45,778 nucleotides of DNA, taken from Planctomycetota bacterium (GTDB taxonomy: Bacteria; Planctomycetota; UBA1135; GCA-002686595). The stretch's first letter is position 1; every line of letters starts with the position of its first letter. The position numbers and the translations under genes are program-made. Where the stretch lies: assembly GCA_002686265.1 (NCBI GenBank), contig NZBA01000037.1:1-45778 (forward strand), read 5' to 3'. Shown here in pieces: positions 1-7,984 of this stretch. Below the pieces are notes generated by a model. The model was not told the origin of the DNA and did not search any database. It saw only the letters and a program-made list of their open reading frames with translations.

Positions 1-143
1 AATGCACAGGACGGCAGATCGGGTCGGTGATTCCATGGTTTCCTCTTCCTGTTCCCCTCTTCGTCCGGTGTCCGAGCAGAGCCCACGTCAGCGAGGCCTT
101 CCGCCAACAGCCCCCAAACAAGGGTCTCACCGCAAGACGGATT

Positions 144-1276
144 CTACCACGAGAGCTGCTTCAGGATGCGCAGGAGCCAGAGACTCGAGTAACCCAGTGC
201 CTGCATCTGCAGGGGAGGGACGTCGTTGTTGGAGAGGTTCGCGAGGTCCAGGGTCCCCGGCCCCGTGGTGCTGCCGACGACCCACGCCTCGGGTCCCGTG
301 CCGTCGTCATCCATGGGCCCGGGGAACTCCCCGGCGGACTGATCCGCCGAGCAGAGCGCCCAACCGCCTCCCTGGAGATCCCCGGTCACGGGGACGGCGT
401 TGAGGATGTCGGTGTCTCCGTTGACGACGGCCGTCGTGGTCCAGTTCACCAGAGTCGCCGACCCCGGGCCGCTGGCCGGGTCGCCCCCGGCGTAGAGCGC
501 GACCCTCGAGGGGGCGCCGTTGGTGACGGAGCCGGGGAACATGGCGGACCCGTAGGCGCTCTCGACGGCCACGATGCCGCCGGGGCAGTCGAAGTAGTGC
601 AGCCAGCCCATCTCCCCGCCGGCGGTCAGGCCCAGGGCGCCCTCGGTGGAGCCGTCGTCGTACCGGGTGCACGGGGCGGGCGGGGTCTCGGTGACGTCGA
701 ACGTCCCGCTGGTGGGGGATGCGCCTGGGAAGGCGCCGAGCTGCAGCACATAGCTCGCGCCGACATCGGTGGACCAACTCACGCTGGACTGCGTGCCGCA
801 GGCGTCGTCGTTGCAGGCCAGGGGGCCGCCGGTGGGGCAGCCTCCCGTGTCGTCGTAGCAGGCGAGCTTGGTGTCCCCGCCCGTCCCACCGCAGAGCGTC
901 ACGCTCGCGACCCCGTCGAGCACGGCGGTCCAGCGGAACCAGACGTCGCTCTCGATTCCCGAGACCCCGAAGGCGAGGCAGACCGACTCGGATTGATGCT
1001 CGGGCCCCGTGGTGGCGGTGGTGGTGTCGAAGGGCTGGCCGAGGAGGTCCCCGCTGCCGATGTCCTGAGGCGTCGCGCAGGCGTCGCTGCCGCCCCAGTA
1101 GCTCCCACCGGGGACCGGCGCGGCGAGGACCGCGACCTTGCCGGGACCGCTCTCGTCGGGCCCTTGGACAGGGATCGGCCGAGGTGTGGCCGAGAGAACT
1201 GTGCGCCTGCCGGGGACTGGACGAGGACGGCGACGAGGAGCGCTGCCAGCGAGGTGTGGATGGAGCAGCCCGCCAT
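144..1276 (-). CDS. Secreted planctomycete-type protein, apparently frameshifted
   Basis: I do not recognise a named family. The long open frame covers 923 down to 144 (TAG stop) and continues in the same frame to about position 1170. It encodes a Gly/Ser/Thr/Asp-rich beta-type secreted protein with several cysteines (for example CYDDTGGC and CTRYDDG), resembling the pre-peptidase-like beta domains common in planctomycete exoproteins. No sensible start or signal peptide exists in that frame. A clear signal peptide starting at the ATG at 1276 (MAGCSIHTSLAALLVAVLV, then cleavage after AGA) lies in another frame and runs out of protein-like sequence near 1200-1150. A single indel there would join the two into about 377 residues. 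It is either a decayed gene or an assembly error. The domain and secretion calls are inferred from composition. Confidence 0.6.
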
Positions 1277-1942
1277 GGCCACTCGATCCTCTTCTCTATG
1301 GGGCCGTGTCCTGTCGCGCGAGCGGCACTCCCCGAGGGGTGTCTTCAGTGATCGCATGGCTCTCGTGCTCCTACTCGGTTATCCGAGCTCCAGCGTTCCC
1401 ACACCCTCTATCGCTCCGACCGTCACGAACAGGGGAACGACACCCGCGACGGGGAGGTAGAGCCTGTCGATCCGCCGTGACTTCAGGGTGTTCGGGCCCA
1501 ACCCGATCACGGGGTATCCGAGCGCGAGCGCGGGTCCCGGCGGCACTCCACCACCGGGCGTCCGATCGCCCTGCACCCATATCACACCATCTGTGCCTCC
1601 CCCGGGAGCCAGACCGTACTTGACGAGGATGCCCAGTCTGGATGGCAGGGGGCGAACTGGGGCAAAGGGAACAGCCTGAGCTTCCGCAGAGGAGAACCTC
1701 CTCCCAGAGGACCGTGAAGTACAAGACCGAGCGCGCCGGACCGCGACTGGCATGACCCCAAAAAGTGGTCCAGTCCCAATGAGAGTCAGGTGAGGAGGAG
1801 GGTGGTGCCCCTCGAGGGGGCGTGAGGAGTGCCCGGGTAGCTGGAACGGACGATGTCGCAAACGGATCACAAGGGCCCCGACTCCAAGGAGCCCCACGAC
1901 ACCTGAGCACGTCGCGGCGGCGCGGGGGGCAAGCGCGACGCC
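1277..1942. other. Gene-poor stretch with a possible IS-end remnant
   Basis: This 666-base gap between two minus-strand genes holds no convincing gene. An open frame on the minus strand (1379-1897) has Pro/Arg/Gly-rich composition in its first half, typical of shadow frames, though its last 60 or so residues look more protein-like and could be a remnant. Near 1753-1775 a short A-rich string (TGACCCCAAAAAGTGG followed by TCCAGTC) stands out from the GC-rich background and resembles the terminal inverted repeats of IS3-type elements. No partner repeat or transposase was found nearby. Confidence 0.3.
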
Positions 1943-3430
1943 TCAGGGACAGAGCGCGAGCTGCAAGGCGTCCGAGAGGTTGTGGCCGATGCCGCCGTTG
2001 CCTCCCGGGCCGGGGGGATCGCGATACCAGAACTGGAAGTGCCAGGTCTCCCCCGGAGAGAGCTGGCCGGCGGGTTGGGGCGGGTCGTCGAGGTCGAGGG
2101 GCTGGACGGCCGAGCCGCCGGGGCCGGTCGTCAGCACCGGCAGGCGCACGACCGGCGAGGCGATGCAGCGCAGGCCGTCCCCCAGCGGCAGCCGGGTCGG
2201 CGTCTGGCCGTAGAAGAAGACCCCGAACTGACCGGGAGGAGCGCCGTCGGCGCGCAGGACGAGGGCGTTCGAGCCGTAGGAGAGCGAGCCCTCGTAGCCC
2301 ATCACGGCGCCGGGGCCGACGGAGTTGGGCGAGGTGCTGCAGGTGCTCTGGACCGGGTCGATCGTGCAGCCGAGGCGGTAGACCGCGCGCACCGTGTCCT
2401 CGGTCACCGCCTGGGCCAGGGCCGCGGGGAGCTGGTCGGCCACCGAGAAGGTAGGGGGCATGGTCGGCGTCCCGTCGGTCGTGTTGCCGGGGCTGCCGAA
2501 GAAGGCGTCGGAGCCGAGCATGATGCGGTCGGAGAAGTCCGCGATGAGCTGCAACCACTCGGGCCGCAGGTTGCCGCTCAGGTCCACGGGTCGGTTCGAC
2601 TCGACGATCGTCCCGCCGGCGCCGGGGGTGACCTTGATCGCCAGGTAGAGGTTGTCGTGGGCGCCGAGCATCGCGCGCAAGAGGTCGACGGTCATGTCGC
2701 CGATGTGGTCGGTGCCCGCGTGGGTCCAGACCCAGCGGGCCGCCGGGTTGTGGTCCAGCAGCGTCGCGAACGCCGTCAGGTTCTCGTGCACGACGTCGGG
2801 CGGCTGGGGGTTGGGCGGCGGGAAGCCGGGGCCGAGCGTGCGGTCCTGGGCGACCGCCTCCATGTGGAAGTCGATCGGCAGGTCGTTCGCGGCGGCGACG
2901 TCCGCGAGCAACAGGAGCAGCTCGTGGTCGGGCTGGACCTCCTGGTAGCTGTGGCCGGGGAACAGGGAGAGGTGCAGGGCCGTGAGCTCCCCGAAGCCCG
3001 CCGCGCCCGAGTCGGCGACGGCCTGGGCGTGGGCCGCGAACTCCGCGCGCTCGGCCCCGGTCGCCGTCCCGTCGGGGATCGAGTGGATCATCGGGTTCAG
3101 CAATAGGCCGCCACCGAGAAAGCCCAGGCGGTCGGGGTGCTGCGCGACCACCTCGGTCAGGACGGTGTAGTCGTAGGCCGTCGGACCGACGGCGTTGTCG
3201 GGGGAGAAGGGCGTCGGCATCAGCAGGGCCTGGGAGACGCCGATCGCGTCCATCTCGTCGATGGTGTGGTCCGCCGCCCCGGGGAAGTCGCTCGTCCAGC
3301 TGCCGCCCTGCATGAAGAAGGCCCGCAGGTGGACGTGGGTGTCGATGCGCAGGGGCGCGCCCGCGTCCTGGGCCATGACGGCCGGCGCGAGGACGAGGGG
3401 CAGGGCGAGTGTCTTCATGGATCGGGTCAT
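1943..3430 (-). CDS. Secreted amidohydrolase-family TIM-barrel hydrolase with C-terminal planctomycete module
   Basis: The 495-residue protein starts with a signal peptide (residues 1-20, ending VMA before QDAG). Residues 28 to about 350 form an amidohydrolase-2 type metal-dependent TIM barrel: the N-terminal metal motif is DTHVH (H32, H34), followed by a FHMEA histidine, a WTHAG histidine and a late GSDAFFG aspartate, in the order expected for this superfamily. The substrate cannot be told. Residues from about 355 to the end form a separate module that runs through VFFYG, PLGDG.RCI, WHFQFWYRD and NLSDALQL. The same closing signature occurs in the truncated front of the SUMF1 gene at 39.8 kb. 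Secretion suggests an envelope or periplasmic enzyme. The alternative start at MKTL (3418) would keep the signal peptide. Confidence 0.85.
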   Translation of the reverse strand: MTRSMKTLALPLVLAPAVMAQDAGAPLRIDTHVHLRAFFMQGGSWTSDFPGAADHTIDEMDAIGVSQALLMPTPFSPDNAVGPTAYDYTVLTEVVAQHPDRLGFLGGGLLLNPMIHSIPDGTATGAERAEFAAHAQAVADSGAAGFGELTALHLSLFPGHSYQEVQPDHELLLLLADVAAANDLPIDFHMEAVAQDRTLGPGFPPPNPQPPDVVHENLTAFATLLDHNPAARWVWTHAGTDHIGDMTVDLLRAMLGAHDNLYLAIKVTPGAGGTIVESNRPVDLSGNLRPEWLQLIADFSDRIMLGSDAFFGSPGNTTDGTPTMPPTFSVADQLPAALAQAVTEDTVRAVYRLGCTIDPVQSTCSTSPNSVGPGAVMGYEGSLSYGSNALVLRADGAPPGQFGVFFYGQTPTRLPLGDGLRCIASPVVRLPVLTTGPGGSAVQPLDLDDPPQPAGQLSPGETWHFQFWYRDPPGPGGNGGIGHNLSDALQLALCP

Positions 3431-3549
3431 GGAAACCGCGGCGAGGGCTTGGGGTGTCTGCTCCTTCCAGGCTACTCCCCCGAACCGAGCCGGGGGCCGG
3501 AGGTTGCGTCCCCCGCCTGCCGGGGGCCCTGGCGCTACACTGGGCGGTC

Positions 3550-4980
3550 ATGGACTCCGCTTCATCGACCCCCGTCCGCAAGCCGCGCCACGGCGACGAG
3601 CTGGTCTGCGACGTCGACGGCTACGACCGCCGCGGGTGGGCCGTGGGGCGCGCCGTGGACCCCCAGGGGCGCGCCTATCGCGTCCGATTGCGCGGGGCGG
3701 TCCCGGGAGATCGGGTGCGCGTGGCGGTCGTGCGCCGCCGGGGAGAACGCATCGACGGGACCTCCGTCGGGCACCTCGCCCGCGGGCCCGATCTCGTCGA
3801 GTCCCGCTGCCGTCACTTCGGCACCTGTGGCGGCTGCAGCTTCCAGGACCTGGCGTACGGGGCGCAGCTCGCCGCCGCGCACGCCGCCGTCACCCAAGCC
3901 CTCGCCCTCCACGGCCTCGAAGCGTCCGTCGACGCCGTGCTCGGCGATCCCGAGCCCTGGCACTACCGCAACAAGATGGAGTTCACCTTCGCCGCCCGGC
4001 GCTGGATCGAGGCGGGCGAACCCGAGGGCGTCGACGCGGACTTCGCCCTTGGTCTGCACGTCCCCGGACGGCACGACAAGGTGATGGACGTGGAGGAGTG
4101 CGTGATCGCGTTCGGCGAGGCCCAGGGGATCGTGCGGGACGCCCGCGACCTCGCCCGGGAGGCAGGGCTGGCGCCCTGGAACCTGCGCGATCACACCGGC
4201 CTGTTGCGCCACCTCGTCTTGCGCAAGGCTTCCCACTCCGATCAGATCCTGGCCTACCTGGTGACCTCGACCGAGGCGGCCACCCTCGTCGATCCGTTCG
4301 CGCAGCGGCTCTGCGCCCACCAACCGGCGATCACGACCTTCGTCCAGGGCATCAACACCCGCCCCGCCTCCGTGGCGGTCGGAGAGCGCGACCGCGTGCT
4401 CACCGGCCCCGGCTTCATCACCGAGCGCCTCGCGGGCCTGGACCTGCGCATCTCTCCCACCTCCTTCTTCCAGACGAACACGCGCCAGGCCGAGCTGTTG
4501 GCGCGCCTCGTCCGCGAGGAGGCACTGGTGGGCGGCTCCTCGCCCGAGTGCGTCTTCGACCTCTGCTCCGGCGGCGGCGTGCTCTCCCTGCTCCTCGCCT
4601 CGAGCGCCGGGCGCGTGGTCGGCTTCGAGATCGTTCCGTCCGCCGTGGCCGATGCGCTGGCGAACGCGCGCCGTAACGGGATCGACAACGTCGAGTTCGT
4701 CGAGGGCGACGTGGCGCGCGAGCTTCCCGCCCACGCCGGCGGTCCACCGCCGGACGTCTGCGTCGTCGACCCACCGCGGGCGGGCATGCACGCCGACGTG
4801 GTTCGCGCGCTCGGCAAGCTCGCGCCGCGGCGCATCGTCTTCGTGGCCTGCGACCTCGCCGCCTCGGGGGGAGACGTGGCGGCGCTCGTCGCCGCCGGCT
4901 GGTCGCTGGCGCGGGTGCGGCCGATCGACCTCTTCCCGCACACGCCGCACGTCGAGTGCGTCCTCACCCTGGAGCGCTGA
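3550..4980 (+). CDS. rlmD: 23S rRNA (uracil-5-)-methyltransferase, RumA/RlmD type
   Basis: This cytoplasmic SAM-dependent enzyme makes 5-methyluridine in 23S rRNA. The 476-residue protein has an N-terminal TRAM-like beta domain (residues 12-80), a [4Fe-4S] cysteine set (C87, C93, C96 and a fourth at C184), a SAM-binding loop in FDLCSGGGVLSLLLA, the catalytic-pocket motif VVDPPRAGM, and the nucleophile C434 in VACDLA, where the family more often has SC(N/D)P. The start at 3550 was chosen because upstream sequence in the frame has no domain match and the TRAM region begins at once. Whether it modifies U1939, U747 or both cannot be decided here; some lineages have one enzyme for both (RlmCD). 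It is followed after 62 bases by yqgE on the same strand. Confidence 0.92.
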   Translation: MDSASSTPVRKPRHGDELVCDVDGYDRRGWAVGRAVDPQGRAYRVRLRGAVPGDRVRVAVVRRRGERIDGTSVGHLARGPDLVESRCRHFGTCGGCSFQDLAYGAQLAAAHAAVTQALALHGLEASVDAVLGDPEPWHYRNKMEFTFAARRWIEAGEPEGVDADFALGLHVPGRHDKVMDVEECVIAFGEAQGIVRDARDLAREAGLAPWNLRDHTGLLRHLVLRKASHSDQILAYLVTSTEAATLVDPFAQRLCAHQPAITTFVQGINTRPASVAVGERDRVLTGPGFITERLAGLDLRISPTSFFQTNTRQAELLARLVREEALVGGSSPECVFDLCSGGGVLSLLLASSAGRVVGFEIVPSAVADALANARRNGIDNVEFVEGDVARELPAHAGGPPPDVCVVDPPRAGMHADVVRALGKLAPRRIVFVACDLAASGGDVAALVAAGWSLARVRPIDLFPHTPHVECVLTLER

Positions 4981-5042
4981 GAGCGACCACGGGCCGTGCG
5001 TTCCCGTGGGCTTGCGCGCGGGCTACCCTGGACGCGGCCACC

Positions 5043-5603
5043 ATGGACCTCACCGTCTCACCGGGCACGCTGCTCGCGTCCGCCCCCCACATGCTCGACC
5101 CGAATTTCATGCACGCGGTCGTGCTGATGTGCCAGCACACGCCCGAGGGCGCCTATGGGCTGGTCGTCAACCGGCGCACGACGGCGACCGTCGCCGACCT
5201 CCTGCCCGAGCACTCCGTCCTGGGCTCGGCCGTCGTTCCGGTGCACTGGGGGGGGCCGGTCGGCTCCGACACCCTGCAGATCCTCCACACCCACTCGGAC
5301 AGCGTGAGCGGCGGCCTGCACCTGGGGAGCGGCTTGTGCCTGGGCGGGGACCTCGACGAGTTGGCGAGCGTCGTGTCGGGAGAGCCGGGTGGGACAGGCG
5401 TGCGCTTCGTCGTCGGCTACGCGGGCTGGGGCGAGGGCCAGCTCGACGGCGAGCTGGCCGCCGGGGGCTGGCTCCCCACGGCTCTCGATCCCGCCCTAGT
5501 CTTTCAGGACGACCAGCAGCGCACTTGGCGCGAGGCGATCCGCGCCATCGGTGGCGAGGCCGCGGGTATGGAGAACCTGCCGCCCGACCCTAGCTGGAAC
5601 TGA
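5043..5603 (+). CDS. yqgE: YqgE/AlgH family protein (UPF0301)
   Basis: The 186-residue protein matches the YqgE/AlgH family in length and motifs: LLASAPHMLDPNFMHAVVLM at the start, GAYGLVVNR, the HWGGPVG core and FVVGYAGWGEGQL, which gives the typical G-W-x-x-G-Q-L signature. The family is conserved in many bacteria and tied to redox and regulatory effects, but its biochemical role is unresolved. The start is the first methionine before the conserved LLASAP segment. It probably shares a transcript with the upstream methyltransferase gene. It converges on the minus-strand ATPase gene with only 46 bases between their stops. Confidence 0.93.
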   Translation: MDLTVSPGTLLASAPHMLDPNFMHAVVLMCQHTPEGAYGLVVNRRTTATVADLLPEHSVLGSAVVPVHWGGPVGSDTLQILHTHSDSVSGGLHLGSGLCLGGDLDELASVVSGEPGGTGVRFVVGYAGWGEGQLDGELAAGGWLPTALDPALVFQDDQQRTWREAIRAIGGEAAGMENLPPDPSWN

Positions 5604-5649
5604 GCCGCGCGCCGGGGCCGTGCTCCGCGGCGCGGTCGCTCCGCGTGCG

Positions 5650-6339
5650 TCAGAGCTCGGCGGGCAGGCGCTCGGCGACGTCGGGTGCCGGCGGCTGGAC
5701 GCGCCCGCGCGGCGGGCGCGGGACCTCGACGACCGGCTCGCGCCATGGCGTCAGGTAGCGCGCGCCCTCGCACTTGGGCTGCAGCCCGGCCAGGTCGATC
5801 ACGCGCGAGAGCAGGCGCGTGCGCTCCTGCATCGAGAGCGACTCGACGGGGATGTAGGGCACGTCGAACATCTCCAGCAGGACCTTCACCATCCCGTCGA
5901 TGCGCACGACCTCCTCCCACTCCACGCCCGCGCGCACGCCGTCGTCGGCGAGCAGCTCGCGGTGGGGACGCAGGAAGAAGACCAGGCCGCGGCGCACCGA
6001 GCTCATGTAGCGCTCCAGGCGCGGGTCGCGGAAGACCTCCGCCAGGATCGTCCCGTGGTGGGCGGCGTAGGCCAGGTTGCAGAAGGCGCGGTCGGAGACG
6101 AACGGGCCCTCCTGGGCGGTCTCGGCGGCGATCTGGCGCTCGTAGACCTGGGCCTGGTAGTGGTTCACCAGCTCCAGGTCGGTGCGCAACGAGTCCAGGC
6201 GCGCCTCCATCTCCGCCAGCACGCCGCGGGCGACCTCGGCGATCATCGGGATGCCGTAGCGGTCCCGGACCCAGCGGGCGAGGGTGGTCTTGCCCGTGGA
6301 GTGGGCGCCGACGAGGTAGATGCGCGGGAGCGATTGCAT
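5650..6339 (-). CDS. P-loop ATPase/kinase, NadR/TTD14-like AAA domain
   Basis: This is a 229-residue single-domain P-loop protein. Walker A is GAHSTGKTT at residues 11-19, and the arrangement (IYLVGAHSTGKTTLA, then IAEVARG and FVSDRAFCNLAYA) is that of the AAA_28 group, which includes the ribosylnicotinamide kinase part of NadR and animal TTD14. It has no NadR nucleotidyltransferase or DNA-binding domain. A role in phosphorylating a nucleoside or small molecule is inference from the fold. The last 25 or so residues are Pro/Arg-rich and probably disordered. It is transcribed alone on minus; the cyaY gene upstream ends 95 bases before its start. Confidence 0.8.
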   Translation of the reverse strand: MQSLPRIYLVGAHSTGKTTLARWVRDRYGIPMIAEVARGVLAEMEARLDSLRTDLELVNHYQAQVYERQIAAETAQEGPFVSDRAFCNLAYAAHHGTILAEVFRDPRLERYMSSVRRGLVFFLRPHRELLADDGVRAGVEWEEVVRIDGMVKVLLEMFDVPYIPVESLSMQERTRLLSRVIDLAGLQPKCEGARYLTPWREPVVEVPRPPRGRVQPPAPDVAERLPAEL

Positions 6340-6416
6340 GGGGGCTGGAGGTCGGGGTCGCGGGCCGGGGGAGGCGGGAGGTCAGGATACAAGATGTTGT
6401 GGTTTCTGTTGCCTCA

Positions 6417-6436
6417 AACCACCAGGGAGGGTGGTT
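6417..6436 (-). terminator. Hairpin at the end of cyaY, possible terminator
   Basis: A perfect 7-bp stem (AACCACC / GGTGGTT) with a 6-base loop overlaps the cyaY stop codon. A second, weaker 5-bp stem (GGTTT / AAACC) follows at 6401-6420. There is no clear run of T after either hairpin, so intrinsic termination is uncertain; the position between cyaY and the next gene is the main support. Confidence 0.3.
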
Positions 6437-6785
6437 AGCTCCCGTTTGCGGGACCACCGGCTAGCGGCGGGTCGAGGCTCCGCCCGACCTGGCTGCCGAC
6501 GCTCTCGGCCAAGGTCGCGAGGAGCTCGCGCCCCTCGCGCCCCTCGCGCCAAGTGCTCGCGGCGGCATCCCAGTCGAAGTGCCAGGCGCGCGCCCCCGCC
6601 GCCAGCCACATCTGCACGGCGGCTGTCTGACGGTTGAGGATGTGGCGCGTCCCATCGGCGAACTCAATCGTCAGGACACCGTCGGCGAGGGCGAAATCGA
6701 CCTCGTCCGGGTCGAAGGGCTCGAGCCAGGCCGCGACCGTCTCGAGGCAGGTGTCGGCGCGAAGTAGGAACTCTGCGTCGCTCAT
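6435..6785 (-). CDS. cyaY: Frataxin-like iron-binding protein CyaY
   Basis: The 116-residue protein fits bacterial frataxin in length and pattern: an acidic first helix (SDAEFLLRADTCLETVAAWL), then DPDEVDFALADGVLTIEF, HILNRQTAAVQMWLAA and a closing WHFDW. Frataxins bind iron and regulate iron-sulfur cluster assembly in the cytoplasm. The start at 6785 was chosen because it gives the family N-terminus and has AAGGAG about 11 bases upstream; a longer frame to 6818 would run into nth. It lies 7 bases downstream of nth, whose product is an iron-sulfur enzyme, so the two are probably co-transcribed. A functional link between them is inference. Confidence 0.88.
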   Translation of the reverse strand: MSDAEFLLRADTCLETVAAWLEPFDPDEVDFALADGVLTIEFADGTRHILNRQTAAVQMWLAAGARAWHFDWDAAASTWREGREGRELLATLAESVGSQVGRSLDPPLAGGPANGS

Positions 6786-6792
6786 GGTGGCG

Positions 6793-7491
6793 TCATCTCC
6801 TTGGACCGCTCGGCGCACCGCGCCGGGAGCGGGGTTTCTTCCAGCGCGCGTGCTCCTCGCGCTTGCGTCTTCCAGACGACGCCCAGGAGCAGATCGGGCA
6901 GGCGTCGAGGTCGTGGCGCAGGGCCGGACAGTGGGAGCGGCCGAAGAGGATGATCCGCAGGTGCAGGTCGTTCCAGCACTCCTCGGGGAACACGGCCTTG
7001 AGGTCGCGCTCGGAGCGCTCGACCGTGCTGCCGTTGGAGAGGCCCCAACGCGCGGCGAGGCGATGGATGTGAGTATCGACCGGGAAGGCGGGGTGGCCGA
7101 AGGCCTGGGCCATCACCACGCCTGCGGTCTTGTGCCCCACGCCCGGCAGAGCTTCCAGCTCCTCGAAGGTCGAGGGCACCTCACCGCCGTGCCGTTCGAC
7201 GAGGAGCTCGGAGAGGGCCTGGAGGTTGCGCGACTTCGAGGGCGCCAAGCCGCAGGTTCGGATGTGGGCGAGGATCACCTCGGGCGACAGGAGCGCCATG
7301 TCCCTTGGCGTCGAGGCCGCCTCGAACAGCGCCGGCGTCACCAGGTTGACCCGCGCATCGGTCGTCTGGGCCGAGAGCACCACTGCCACCAGCAGCGTGA
7401 ACGGGTCGCGGTGGTCGAGCGGGATCTCAATCTCGCCTTGCAGCTCCTCGAGGAGCACCCGGATCCGCTCGGCCTTCTCCACGCGTTTCAT
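6793..7491 (-). CDS. nth: Endonuclease III-type DNA glycosylase/AP lyase
   Basis: This base-excision-repair enzyme removes oxidised pyrimidines and cleaves abasic sites. The 232-residue protein has the helix-hairpin-helix LPGVGHKTAG with catalytic K121, and catalytic D139 in FPVDTHIHR. The C-terminal iron-sulfur loop is unusual: cysteines are seen at 188, 198 and 201 (HCPALRHDLDACPIC), giving C-x9-C-x2-C instead of C-x6-C-x2-C-x5-C. The fourth cysteine is missing; a basic tail (SGRRKREEHARWKKPRSRR) follows instead. The cluster may therefore be altered or absent. The gene precedes cyaY on the same transcript. Confidence 0.92.
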   Translation of the reverse strand: MKRVEKAERIRVLLEELQGEIEIPLDHRDPFTLLVAVVLSAQTTDARVNLVTPALFEAASTPRDMALLSPEVILAHIRTCGLAPSKSRNLQALSELLVERHGGEVPSTFEELEALPGVGHKTAGVVMAQAFGHPAFPVDTHIHRLAARWGLSNGSTVERSERDLKAVFPEECWNDLHLRIILFGRSHCPALRHDLDACPICSWASSGRRKREEHARWKKPRSRRGAPSGPRR

Positions 7492-7595
7492 GTGTCGCTT
7501 AGTCTACCTGCTCCCTACCGGTGGGCTTCGCCCGGCCCCGCGAGAGCACCGTCCCCAGCAGCCCGTTGTCGTTCCTGCTGCGGGCTGCGAGGCAC

Positions 7596-7976
7596 TCAGC
7601 CTTCGGCGATGGCTACCGCCATCGCCAGCCCACCGTCGTGGGTGATCGAGATCCACACGCGACGGATGCCCTTCTCCTCGGCGATGCGCGCCGTCTCGCC
7701 GTGCAGGACGACCGCGGGGGCCTGGTTCTCGGGGCGCTCGACCTCGATGTCCACCCAGCGCACCCCGCCGCTCCAGCCCGTGCCCAGCACCTTCATCACC
7801 GCCTCCTTCACCGCGAAGCGTCCCGCGTAGTGGGTCTGGGGCCGGTTCCTGGCCTCGCAGTAGGCCCGTTCGCCGTCGGTGAATACGCGCCGCAGGAAGC
7901 GCTCGCCGCGGCGTTCCAGCGCCTCGCCCAGGCGCTCGATCTGCACCAGGTCTGTCCCGACGGAGACGATGGCCAT
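7596..7976 (-). CDS. acpS: Holo-[acyl-carrier-protein] synthase
   Basis: AcpS transfers 4'-phosphopantetheine from CoA to acyl carrier protein. The 126-residue length is typical. The motifs are in order: VSVGTDLVQIERL with the metal-binding aspartate, FAVKEAVMKVLGTG with the second acidic ligand, and the C-terminal WISITHDGGLAMAVAIAE. The start at 7976 was chosen because the conserved G-T-D-L motif sits just after it; the longer frame upstream is a shadow of the epimerase gene. It begins 8 bases after the stop of the epimerase gene, so the pair is probably one transcript. The next gene, nth, starts after 104 bases. Confidence 0.95.
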   Translation of the reverse strand: MAIVSVGTDLVQIERLGEALERRGERFLRRVFTDGERAYCEARNRPQTHYAGRFAVKEAVMKVLGTGWSGGVRWVDIEVERPENQAPAVVLHGETARIAEEKGIRRVWISITHDGGLAMAVAIAEG

Positions 7977-7984
7977 CGCCGCTC

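Noticed and set aside
1371..3581. A 736-codon minus-strand frame overlapping the amidohydrolase
   Set aside because: Composition is Arg/Pro/Gly-rich throughout and it shadows the amidohydrolase frame, which has a signal peptide and metal motifs.
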